The translations under genes were made by a program, and so were the position numbers. Of a DNA stretch of 7,893 bases, positions 1-6,034 are shown one piece after another. The number at the start of each line of letters is the position of its first letter. Position 1 is the stretch's first letter. The notes under the pieces are model-generated. The model ran no database searches. It saw only the letters and a list, made by a program, of their open reading frames with translations, and had not been told where the DNA came from. The stretch is from Candidatus Auribacterota bacterium (GTDB lineage Bacteria; Auribacterota; JAFGBW01). The DNA lies in assembly GCA_016932965.1 (NCBI GenBank), contig JAFGBW010000034.1:1-7893 (forward strand), read 5' to 3'.

Positions 1-242
1 ATGTAATCCAGACGCCGGATGATCCCCTTTAAGTTCCCGCCCTGAAAAAGGCCGCCCTCTTCAGGGTCGCGTCCCCTGGAAGTCGAGGCAGGATTGTATG
101 CCGGAATAGGGTCTTGATTATTATCGAACCGGTCCACCAGCAGAAAATACATGAAATGATCCCGCCAGTCCTGCGGGGAAGGAAACACTTCCCCCAACGG
201 TGAAAAATCAACATCATGAATGGATTGAATAGAGGCAGCCAT
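1..242 (-). CDS. GH13 alpha-amylase-family glycoside hydrolase, N-terminal fragment
   Basis: The frame reads 80 codons from an ATG at base 242 leftwards and off the window edge, so only the N-terminus is present. The residues DWRD (25-28), YFLLVDRFDNN (32-42) and FQGGNLKGIIRRLDY (66-80) match the start of the GH13 TIM barrel. In that family the first strand typically carries a Y-x-x-x-x-DRF motif, and an F-x-GG-N/D-L-x-GI segment leads into helix 1. Family members hydrolyse or rearrange alpha-1,4/1,6-glucans. The catalytic Asp/Glu/Asp residues lie beyond the window, so subfamily and exact reaction cannot be told. There is no signal peptide (the N-terminus is MAASIQSIHDVDFSPL), which suggests a cytoplasmic enzyme of glycogen or maltodextrin metabolism. 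The start is supported by a strong ribosome binding site 8 bases upstream. The gene is divergent from the large exported protein at 499. Confidence 0.85.
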   Translation of the reverse strand, partial: MAASIQSIHDVDFSPLGEVFPSPQDWRDHFMYFLLVDRFDNNQDPIPAYNPASTSRGRDPEEGGLFQGGNLKGIIRRLDY

Positions 243-250
243 GGATTTTT

Positions 251-259
251 ACTCCTTTC
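251..259 (-). promoter_or_regulatory. Shine-Dalgarno site of the GH13 gene
   Basis: On the minus strand this reads GAAAGGAGT and ends 8 bases before the ATG at 242. It is a near-ideal anti-16S complement at the normal spacing and fixes the start codon. It also shows that the organism uses Shine-Dalgarno initiation for some genes, in contrast to the plus-strand genes at 499, 3814 and 6035. Confidence 0.8.
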
Positions 260-299
260 TCTTTATTCATACAAATAACCCCCTAAGGGTAAAAAGGGA

Positions 300-328
300 T
301 TCATATAATACAGGAGATTTTTAGACAA
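300..328 (-). promoter_or_regulatory. putative sigma-70-type promoter of the GH13 gene
   Basis: On the minus strand, TTGTCT (bases 328-323) is followed after 17 bases by TATGAA (305-300). Each box is an imperfect match to TTGACA/TATAAT, but the spacing is ideal. Transcription would start near base 293 and give a leader of about 50 nt containing the ribosome binding site. This is a consensus match by eye only. Confidence 0.3.
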
Positions 329-384
329 CAGGAAAACGAAAGGGCTGTTGTTCCGCATTCGCCCGCAAGAAAATATCTGCTCCC

Positions 385-408
385 GCAGAGGCGCTGAGGC
401 GCAGTGAA
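385..408. repeat. 8-bp periodic intergenic repeat (GCAGAGGC type)
   Basis: Three consecutive octamers read GCAGAGGC, GCTGAGGC and GCAGTGAA. The complementary strand has the form GCCTCAGCGCCTCTGC. From memory, octamer-periodic strings of the type CTCTGCGCCTCTGCGT occur between genes in many unrelated bacterial genomes. No function is known to me. The element lies between the divergent promoters and outside any gene. Confidence 0.5.
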
Positions 409-426
409 TTTTTTTACTTCGATGGA

Positions 427-455
427 TTGACCTCAATCAAGTTATCGGGTATCAA
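427..455 (+). promoter_or_regulatory. putative sigma-70-type promoter of the large exported protein gene
   Basis: TTGACC (427-432) matches the -35 consensus at five of six positions. It is followed after 17 bases by TATCAA (450-455), which matches the -10 consensus at four of six. Transcription would begin near base 462 and leave a leader of about 37 nt. That leader contains no Shine-Dalgarno sequence. Confidence 0.35.
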
Positions 456-498
456 TATGTTAAGAAAACCTGAATAGACAAAAATCTAACATCTTTAT

Positions 499-3400
499 AT
501 GCCAAGAAAAATAACATACCTCCTGTTAGTGTGCCTGTTACGCGTATCTTCAGCTGAGTCTGATTCTTCTCAAAAAACGGTTCATTCCTTATTGGCTCCG
601 AAGTCTTTTCCCAACCGGATACAATCTGCCGTGTTATCAACCCACAGTCTTTCTTTCCCGGAATCTCCGGATACAAGGGATTCCAGAAAAGAATACCCTC
701 AGCTGCTGCAAATCCGGAATGGAAATTGTTCTTTCATAGACAGCCCTCAAAAGACCAATTCCTTTATCAATACCTTGTTTACAAATGAGGAACGCTCAGA
801 AGATGGGTTCAATCTGGAATATGTAACAGGGAAAATAAACGGGCTCCTAAGAGTCCTTTCCAGTTATCAGGCTTCCAAAGAAGGGGAAAATAAATATACA
901 ACAGTCAAATCCACTGATGAGGGTTTGACTTTCAATCCGGATGAGCCCAGAAATATATCCTTTGTTTATGACCCGACAGATCCCCTGTTATCCAGAAATA
1001 TATCTGGGCTGGACCTGGTGATGTTCAATCCGTTGAATCTCAAACAATTCCCGCCTCGTTTGAGAATGCTGCTATTCCAGATTTCCCTGGCGAGGTCGCT
1101 CGTGAATTTTCCTGAAACAGATGACCATGAGGAGATGCAATCACGGGTGACTGATTTCGAACTGACTCTGACTTTATTATTGCTGCAGGAAGAGTCCGGG
1201 ATCACTGAGAAGTTGAGTGAATTACATTTCGGGTATGGCGCACCCGAACAAGCCAAAGTACAGGAAGTGAATTCCAGAGCGCAGGCCTCTCTTGGTGTCC
1301 TGGAAGAATTGATCGGCGCACTGGAAACATCAGGAGCCTCAGGTGATTATAAAACTAGACTTTCACAATTGCATGGCCGCTGCAAACAATTCGCTTTTGA
1401 AAAAATCCTTGCCCTGGGAAGACTGCGTTTTTTTGTTCCCATTGCAGACGATAAAGCCCCTATAGTAGGTATGGATTGCCGGGTTCCAGATATTTACATC
1501 CCTGTCAGTGGAGAAAAGTCCCCATTAAAAAGTGAGGCCTTTCTGACAACATTCTTTGGAAGCAGAAAAGATGCCTACCCGCCGGGATATGTTCAGGGGA
1601 ATAACAGGGTGGTCCATTTCTGTGAGGACGTTGTCGCAAAAACTCCTCATACGCCTTACTTTGCTGAACAATATCAAAACGGCTTTTCCGCGCAGGTACT
1701 GACCAATGAATATGCTGAAAATTCCACACTATTGGGCACCACAGTCATGATTCATCCCGTGGTTCTTCTTTCATTTAAAGACGGAATGGCATTACCACCT
1801 ACTTTAAAAATCATCAGAGATGAACACCTCATCGTGGAGGAAAAAGGACACCGGGGAGAATTGGATCATCAATTGAAGGATGCGGTTTCAAGGCTTGAAT
1901 TGAACACAGCGAGCAGGCTTGTTTATGCCTGGGGAAAAACCATGAGAAGGCTTGTCGATAACAATATGTTCCCCGAACAGCCCACGTTTCTGGTTGTCAA
2001 GGGAACCGGGGAAGAAATTGAAGTCAGGATCACGGATCATCATTCTTTTTATGATCTAAGCAAGATGCCTAATAAAGATACAGCCATACAGGAAATGCTG
2101 GATAGAATCATTTCAAGTGTACTGACTATCCCTGTGGAAGCCAACGGTTATCAGGAACATGTCAAAGAGATCTTAAAACGTCTGCTGGAAATGGGATTTT
2201 ATGGGGGTTTCAGGAATATCAGTTATAATTATCCTCTATTGGAACAGGAATCCATTGCACATGTTAGCCGATCTCTTCCTGCCTTCAACGGCGTCATGGC
2301 AGGACAAAAAACTTTATTCAGAATCTCAGACCCTCCGGAAGACCTGCAGGTCGATACGGAGGGGATACTGGCAAATCTTGAATCCAATTTTCCGGAGGAA
2401 AGAGAACGACAAATGCTGTGCAACATGTTCGGTGTCACTTCATTCAGGGAATTGCTGCAGGCTGAGCTTTCACGGGGCATTCAGATTAGATGGAATGTCC
2501 TAGCCGCTCATGACAAAAACAGAAAAAGAGCCGCGACCAGGCTGCCGGACAGTGCGCTTGGAGGGCTTAGATATGATCCGGATATCATGGGGGGAGCAGG
2601 GGTTTCGCCTGTTCATAAATTACTGCTTATGTTAAACCAGGCTATCAAGCAGGAAATGGATACCCAGTATCCGCTGGAAGGCGATGAAGATATGTTTAAA
2701 AGGGATCTGGCTTATCTGATGAACCACGTGAGCAGGCTGGGAATGATCACCCCTGTCCACAGCAGGATACGGTCTCTTTCATCCCTGATAGAAGAATCGC
2801 TCCCAGGCGAATTACATGAAAGTCTGGAAAGATTCTTGATGGGATATTTCCCTTCCAAATTGAATTTCGGCCTTGTCACGTTCCGGACCGTCAACGGCAA
2901 GGTGTTTCCTCATTATCAGTTCACAACCCATATCCCAGCATATGATGCCCTTCACTATCTGTACCCGACTATCATCAGACTGGCAAAAGGTCAAACCTGG
3001 GGCGCACGGGCATCCAGAATCCGCACGATGTTCTTCTCAAACCATTTCGTGTTAAAAAGAGCCAGACACAGCAGAACAGGCTATGAGTCCCAGGAAGTAC
3101 AAGCTGAACTGGGTGAACGCTCCAGCGGAGCGCATTCGACGTTTTTACCTCTGCAGTACGGTTTGCTGACCATGACAGACGGCACAAATACCGAAGAGTA
3201 CTACATAGAAGAGAAGTACCAGGGAGGAGACGCCGGCTATCAGCTTGCCCGGTTGCTGCTAGGCAGCAGAAGAAATGCTGCAGAATCCATGATTCAAAAC
3301 CAGTTTTTCAACGTCCTGGATCACTTTCGGCGAATGAATATCACACCCGTGAATGCAAGCTGGGGAATCGCTGATGACCAAATGGTGAATCTCTTGGATT

Positions 3401-3582
3401 ATGAATCCTTTTCCGAGGGATTTGATCTGAACGAGATAGTCACCGACATATTCCGTCCCTATTTTCCCAAAGAGCATCAGACACAAGAATTAGCCGAAGC
3501 GATTGAATTTTTTATTTCAGTTTTCAACAGGACTGAACGTCTCGACGTTCAAAGACCTGAATCAATGAACAGAGCCAGTTAA
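499..3582 (+). CDS. large exported protein of unknown function with two degenerate kinase-like modules
   Basis: I do not recognise this 1027-residue protein as a named family. The N-terminus (MPRKITYLLLVCLLRVSSA, then ES) is a basic residue pair, a short hydrophobic core and a plausible signal-peptidase I site near residue 19, so it is probably periplasmic or secreted. The ATG at 499 is the first possible start, because an in-frame TAA lies at 487-489. No Shine-Dalgarno site precedes it. By eye there are two related modules. Module A (about 375-520) has VVAK with K381, E404, the hinge-like VEEK (446-449) with QL at 458-459, and ITDHHSF with D513. Module B (about 848-975) has FVLK with K853, E870, IEEK (903-906) with QL at 915-916, and LLDYESF with D967. 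The order Lys, Glu, hinge, helices, Asp resembles aminoglycoside-phosphotransferase-type kinase folds, but neither copy keeps the catalytic-loop Asp and Asn. The rest looks mainly helical and soluble. The kinase-like reading is my inference; the coding call is firm. Confidence 0.9.
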   Translation: MPRKITYLLLVCLLRVSSAESDSSQKTVHSLLAPKSFPNRIQSAVLSTHSLSFPESPDTRDSRKEYPQLLQIRNGNCSFIDSPQKTNSFINTLFTNEERSEDGFNLEYVTGKINGLLRVLSSYQASKEGENKYTTVKSTDEGLTFNPDEPRNISFVYDPTDPLLSRNISGLDLVMFNPLNLKQFPPRLRMLLFQISLARSLVNFPETDDHEEMQSRVTDFELTLTLLLLQEESGITEKLSELHFGYGAPEQAKVQEVNSRAQASLGVLEELIGALETSGASGDYKTRLSQLHGRCKQFAFEKILALGRLRFFVPIADDKAPIVGMDCRVPDIYIPVSGEKSPLKSEAFLTTFFGSRKDAYPPGYVQGNNRVVHFCEDVVAKTPHTPYFAEQYQNGFSAQVLTNEYAENSTLLGTTVMIHPVVLLSFKDGMALPPTLKIIRDEHLIVEEKGHRGELDHQLKDAVSRLELNTASRLVYAWGKTMRRLVDNNMFPEQPTFLVVKGTGEEIEVRITDHHSFYDLSKMPNKDTAIQEMLDRIISSVLTIPVEANGYQEHVKEILKRLLEMGFYGGFRNISYNYPLLEQESIAHVSRSLPAFNGVMAGQKTLFRISDPPEDLQVDTEGILANLESNFPEERERQMLCNMFGVTSFRELLQAELSRGIQIRWNVLAAHDKNRKRAATRLPDSALGGLRYDPDIMGGAGVSPVHKLLLMLNQAIKQEMDTQYPLEGDEDMFKRDLAYLMNHVSRLGMITPVHSRIRSLSSLIEESLPGELHESLERFLMGYFPSKLNFGLVTFRTVNGKVFPHYQFTTHIPAYDALHYLYPTIIRLAKGQTWGARASRIRTMFFSNHFVLKRARHSRTGYESQEVQAELGERSSGAHSTFLPLQYGLLTMTDGTNTEEYYIEEKYQGGDAGYQLARLLLGSRRNAAESMIQNQFFNVLDHFRRMNITPVNASWGIADDQMVNLLDYESFSEGFDLNEIVTDIFRPYFPKEHQTQELAEAIEFFISVFNRTERLDVQRPESMNRAS

Positions 3583-3611
3583 CCCCGGCCGGAATCATTT
3601 CTCCCCTTTTC

Positions 3612-3716
3612 AGACAGAATTTACAGGACGAATTTTGAATGATGAGTTATACGTGTTAAGTCAGTTACCCCCCACCAATAGGTGGAGGTTTACCGGATTA
3701 AATTAAAATCCTGTCT
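3612..3716. repeat. intergenic element bounded by inverted repeats
   Basis: The left arm AGACAGAATTT (3612-3622) and the right arm AAATCCTGTCT (3706-3716) are inverted copies, 10 of 11 positions pairing, about 105 bp end to end. Inside, TTTACAGGACGAATTTTGA (3620-3638) has an imperfect direct copy, TTTACCGGATTAAATTAAA (3689-3707). From memory, intergenic strings of the type ACAGGATTTACAGGATTAA...ATCCTGTCTAAA are repeated in several bacterial genomes. This could be a decayed member of such a family. It contains a hairpin at 3669-3688. Confidence 0.45.
3669..3688. other. GC-rich hairpin downstream of the large exported protein gene
   Basis: CCACC (3672-3676) pairs with GGTGG (3681-3685) around an AATA loop. 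Beyond one C/A mismatch the stem extends by two more C-G pairs. It lies about 90 bases after the stop codon at 3582. No run of T follows on either strand, so it is not a convincing intrinsic terminator. It might stabilise an mRNA 3' end or belong to the surrounding repeat element. Confidence 0.4.
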
Positions 3717-3729
3717 AAAGAATTTATTT

Positions 3730-3762
3730 ATTCTGCATCCTGAATTCTGACTCCTGAATTCT
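3730..3762. repeat. 14-bp tandem repeat, 2.4 copies
   Basis: ATTCTGCATCCTGA (3730-3743) is followed directly by ATTCTGACTCCTGA (3744-3757) and then by ATTCT (3758-3762). The two full units differ at two adjacent positions. Strings of the form CTGACTCCTGAATTCTGACT are familiar to me as intergenic repeats in diverse bacteria, but I cannot confirm this here. The array lies about 20 bases upstream of the putative helicase promoter and is not in a gene. Confidence 0.6.
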
Positions 3763-3778
3763 TTATATGCACACAGGC

Positions 3779-3807
3779 TTGCCGGGTTAAGATTAAACTG
3801 CTTAAAT
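3779..3807 (+). promoter_or_regulatory. putative promoter of the helicase gene, giving a leaderless mRNA
   Basis: TTGCCG (3779-3784), a 17-base spacer and TTAAAT (3802-3807) each match the sigma-70 consensus at four of six positions. The distance from the -10 box to the ATG at 3814 is only 6 bases, so transcription would start at or next to the start codon. This agrees with the absence of any Shine-Dalgarno sequence in the C-rich stretch before the ATG. The boxes are weak. Confidence 0.3.
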
Positions 3808-3813
3808 ACCCCC

Positions 3814-5703
3814 ATGACCTCATTGTCTTATTTTGACCAGTTGAAAGAAATCGTCGTCAGGGAACGCGACGCGGAAAAAGATTTGTCCTATGAGCAGTTA
3901 AAGAAATTGTCTCTTCCCGAGAGGGTTCTTCGCGGCCATACCTTGAAGAAATGCCATCTGCTTGAGCGACAGACCGAGGGGATTGAAACACTCGTTATTT
4001 TTGAACACCCTCCGGTTCCCGAAGGAGAATCGATCCCGTTTAAGGAAGGAGACTGGATTGCGCTGGAGGGGAACCACAGCGCTTCCCTATCGCCATTATT
4101 AACCGGCACGGTGGTCCGCCTGGATGAAGATCTGATCTGGATCCGCTTTTCCGAAACGTTTCCCGAAGAAATCAAAGACGGGCTCTGGCATCTCAATAAA
4201 GTGATCAATGAATCCACCTGGCAGAAAATCGAACAGGGAATTCGTTTCATGGAGGAAACCAGGGATCCGGAACAAACTCAGTTGAGAGAGGTCCTTCTGG
4301 GAAAAAAGGAAAGGACCCGCATGGGATGGATGCTAAAAAAATTCTATCACCCAAAACTCAACGACCTTCAGAAGCAAATCACGGAAGAATGCCTGAAAGA
4401 AAAGGAGATCGGCCTTATCTGGGGGCCGCCCGGCACGGGAAAAACAACGGTCCTGGTTGAAATAGCCATGCAGTCCGTCAGATGCGGACAAAAAGTCATG
4501 GTCTCCGCGCCGTCAAACATGGCCCTGGATACCTTATTGGAAAAACTGCTGGAAGCAGGATTGAAATGCGTGCGTGTGGGAGTGAATGAAAAAACTCTCC
4601 CCTCTCTCAAAAAGACGACATTGCCTGAAATCTTAAAAGACCATCCCATGATGGAAGTGATCAAAAACATCCGCAAGGAAATCTCCAGCCTTCTTCATTT
4701 CATAAAAAGACGAAAAAACCGGGAATATATCCCCCATGCCGAATACCGGCAGCTGCAGAAAGAACTGAGCGCTCTTTATCAGGAGATCCGGCAGACGGAA
4801 CGGGCAAGCGCCCGTGATGTCCTTGAGTCCGCGGAAATCATCGCCTGCACTCACGCGGGGTTTCCCTGGTTTTTGAAAAAACAGCGGATCTTTGACCTGC
4901 TCATCATGGATGAGGCTTCCCAGGCCATTCAACCCATCTCGTGGGTCCCTCTGTGCATGACGAAAAAGGTCATTTTTGCGGGGGACCCCTGTCAATTGCC
5001 TCCCACTTACTTAAGCGATGCCGTCTCAGAAATGGATATGGAGCCGACGCTTTTTGAAATGCTCCTTAAACGATATGGAAAAGCCAATCTGCTGCAAACA
5101 CAGTACCGGATGAACGTAGCCATCCAGGCATGGCCGTCTTTGTATTTCTATGACAACTCCCTCATGGCTGCGCCGGAAAACGCCGGGCATTCGATCAAAG
5201 ACCTATCTCTGACCAGGGAGACCGATCTCAAGGATGTGCCGGTGGTTTTCATCGATACGGCCGGAACCGGTTTCGAAGAAGAATGGAACAGCGATTCAGA
5301 CAGTTTTTTTAATCCCGGCGAAGCTGCAGTGACACAAAAACTTCACGCCCATTATCTTTTTTCAGGGATAAGGGAGGATCAGATCGGGATCATCACTCCA
5401 TACCGCGCCCAGGTGAACCACCTGAAAAAAACCATCCTGACCGCAACGGATATCAATACCGTCGACAGCTTTCAGGGACGCGAGAAAGAAATCATTTTTA
5501 TTTCCATGGTCCGCTCCAACTCGCACGGGGACCTGGGGTTTTTAAAAGACTACCGGAGAATGAACGTGGCCTGGACACGGGCGAAAAGACAATTGATTGT
5601 GATCGGGGATTCCTCCACCCTCTCCAGGGCCTCTTTTTATCATGACTGGATCTCGTCCATAGAAAACACCTCTTCCTGGCGTTCTGCCTGGGAGTGGATG
5701 TAA
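3814..5703 (+). CDS. UPF1/IGHMBP2-type superfamily 1 DNA/RNA helicase
   Basis: This 629-residue protein carries all hallmark SF1 motifs: Walker A GPPGTGKTT (204-212, K210), motif Ia APSNMALDTL just downstream, DEAS (366-369), GDPCQLPPT (390-398), QYRMN (430-434), VDSFQGREKE (550-559) and MNVAWTRAK (583-591). A beta-rich stretch at about 74-120 (FKEGDWIAL, then GTVVRL and LIWIRF) fits the 1B barrel of the UPF1-like group. The charged helical insert between motifs Ia and II (about 265-345) fits domain 1C, and 500-620 forms the second RecA domain. Family members hydrolyse ATP to move 5' to 3' on single-stranded nucleic acid, and the eukaryotic relatives are IGHMBP2 and UPF1. Bacterial copies are usually of this length and their role is poorly defined. 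There is no nuclease domain, R3H domain or signal peptide. The gene stands alone. The start lacks a Shine-Dalgarno site but fits the expected N-terminus. Confidence 0.93.
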   Translation: MTSLSYFDQLKEIVVRERDAEKDLSYEQLKKLSLPERVLRGHTLKKCHLLERQTEGIETLVIFEHPPVPEGESIPFKEGDWIALEGNHSASLSPLLTGTVVRLDEDLIWIRFSETFPEEIKDGLWHLNKVINESTWQKIEQGIRFMEETRDPEQTQLREVLLGKKERTRMGWMLKKFYHPKLNDLQKQITEECLKEKEIGLIWGPPGTGKTTVLVEIAMQSVRCGQKVMVSAPSNMALDTLLEKLLEAGLKCVRVGVNEKTLPSLKKTTLPEILKDHPMMEVIKNIRKEISSLLHFIKRRKNREYIPHAEYRQLQKELSALYQEIRQTERASARDVLESAEIIACTHAGFPWFLKKQRIFDLLIMDEASQAIQPISWVPLCMTKKVIFAGDPCQLPPTYLSDAVSEMDMEPTLFEMLLKRYGKANLLQTQYRMNVAIQAWPSLYFYDNSLMAAPENAGHSIKDLSLTRETDLKDVPVVFIDTAGTGFEEEWNSDSDSFFNPGEAAVTQKLHAHYLFSGIREDQIGIITPYRAQVNHLKKTILTATDINTVDSFQGREKEIIFISMVRSNSHGDLGFLKDYRRMNVAWTRAKRQLIVIGDSSTLSRASFYHDWISSIENTSSWRSAWEWM

Positions 5704-5842
5704 GTGAAGCAGAACGGATGAGCCTGAATTGAATTTCGCTAAAGCCACTTTTTTAGAAATCTGCGCTTAAAAGGTGCTCCGCTGCTGTCTTTCCTGCCCT
5801 TCCCCCGCCTGCAAGCCAAGAGATTTTCGGCCGGCGAATTGA

Positions 5843-5870
5843 AATTCCCTAAAGCAAGCTTTTGGGAATT
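5843..5870. other. hairpin 1 of repeat unit 2
   Basis: AATTCCCTAAAG (5843-5854) pairs with CTTTTGGGAATT (5859-5870) around a CAAG loop. Eleven of twelve positions pair, with one T/T mismatch. No T run follows, so this is not a standard intrinsic terminator. The counterpart in unit 1 (about 5732-5760) keeps CTAAA/TTTAG pairing but is otherwise eroded. Confidence 0.6.
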
Positions 5871-5901
5871 CCGTTCGTAAGGATGCTTCGCAACTGTTTG
5901 A

Positions 5902-5942
5902 CCGGCCTTAACCCCTTTGCAAGCAAAGGGAACTGCGGCCGG
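5902..5942. other. two-tier hairpin 2 of repeat unit 2
   Basis: The outer stem CCGGCC (5902-5907) pairs with GGCCGG (5937-5942). After an internal loop, the inner stem CCCTTTG (5913-5919) pairs perfectly with CAAAGGG (5924-5930). The terminal loop is CAAG, the same as in hairpin 1. All 13 base pairs are canonical, and the structure can form on either strand. Confidence 0.65.
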
Positions 5943-5997
5943 CGAATTCAGAAAACAGCCATTTTTGCATATTCATTTCAAATATTGAGGAAAATTG

Positions 5998-6026
5998 TTG
6001 TCATTCTCCGATTTTTTAGTCATAAT
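5998..6026 (+). promoter_or_regulatory. putative sigma-70-type promoter of the secretin-like/FHA operon
   Basis: TTGTCA (5998-6003) and CATAAT (6021-6026) each match the consensus at five of six positions, with a 17-base spacer. This is the best promoter match in the window. The expected start of transcription, near 6032-6034, falls next to the ATG at 6035. The mRNA would then be leaderless, in agreement with the absence of a Shine-Dalgarno site. Confidence 0.5.
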
Positions 6027-6034
6027 TTTTCCCT

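Larger units (their letters stand above)
5726..5948. repeat. imperfect tandem duplication of a ~110-bp unit with hairpins
   Basis: Unit 1 (5726-5835) and unit 2 (5836-5943) both begin GAATTGAA and share TTC/CTAAAGC, a run of T, AAGG-TGCT-CGC, CTGT, TGCAAGC and a final CGGCCGGC. A third GAATT follows at 5944-5948. The match is strongest in the first half and at the 3' end, roughly two thirds identical by eye. Unit 2 folds into two clear hairpins, while unit 1 retains only a decayed version of the first. The pair fills most of the 331-bp gap between the helicase stop and the next operon. No open reading frame crosses it convincingly. It could be a dispersed REP/MITE-like element, a structured RNA or a 3'-end signal; I cannot decide which. 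Confidence 0.7.

Noticed and set aside
29-217. 62-codon minus-strand frame inside the amylase fragment
   Set aside because: A different minus-strand frame, starting at 242 with a strong ribosome binding site, gives clear GH13 motifs. This one is its shadow.
499-560. Lipoprotein signal (LLVC) in the large exported protein; likewise the Cys cluster in the secretin-like protein at about 6062-6076
   Set aside because: Neither has small residues just before the Cys as in a lipobox, and a signal-peptidase I site follows in each case.
948-1004. CCAGAAATATATC occurring twice within about 45 bases in the large gene
   Set aside because: It encodes RNIS twice in a coding context and does not extend further. 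This is probably chance or codon-level similarity rather than a repeat element.
3583-3592. CCCCGGCCGG palindrome right after the stop at 3582
   Set aside because: It is only an 8-bp self-complementary word, too short to support a regulatory or terminator claim.
3669-3688. CCACC/GGTGG hairpin as an intrinsic terminator for the large exported protein gene
   Set aside because: No T tract follows the stem on either strand, so it is listed only as a hairpin.
3730-3762. 14-bp repeat array as a CRISPR
   Set aside because: Units are directly adjacent, with no spacers, and far shorter than CRISPR repeats.
3888-4995. Minus-strand frames of about 100-120 codons opposite the helicase
   Set aside because: They overlap the conserved helicase motifs, have no initiation signals and show no recognisable domains.
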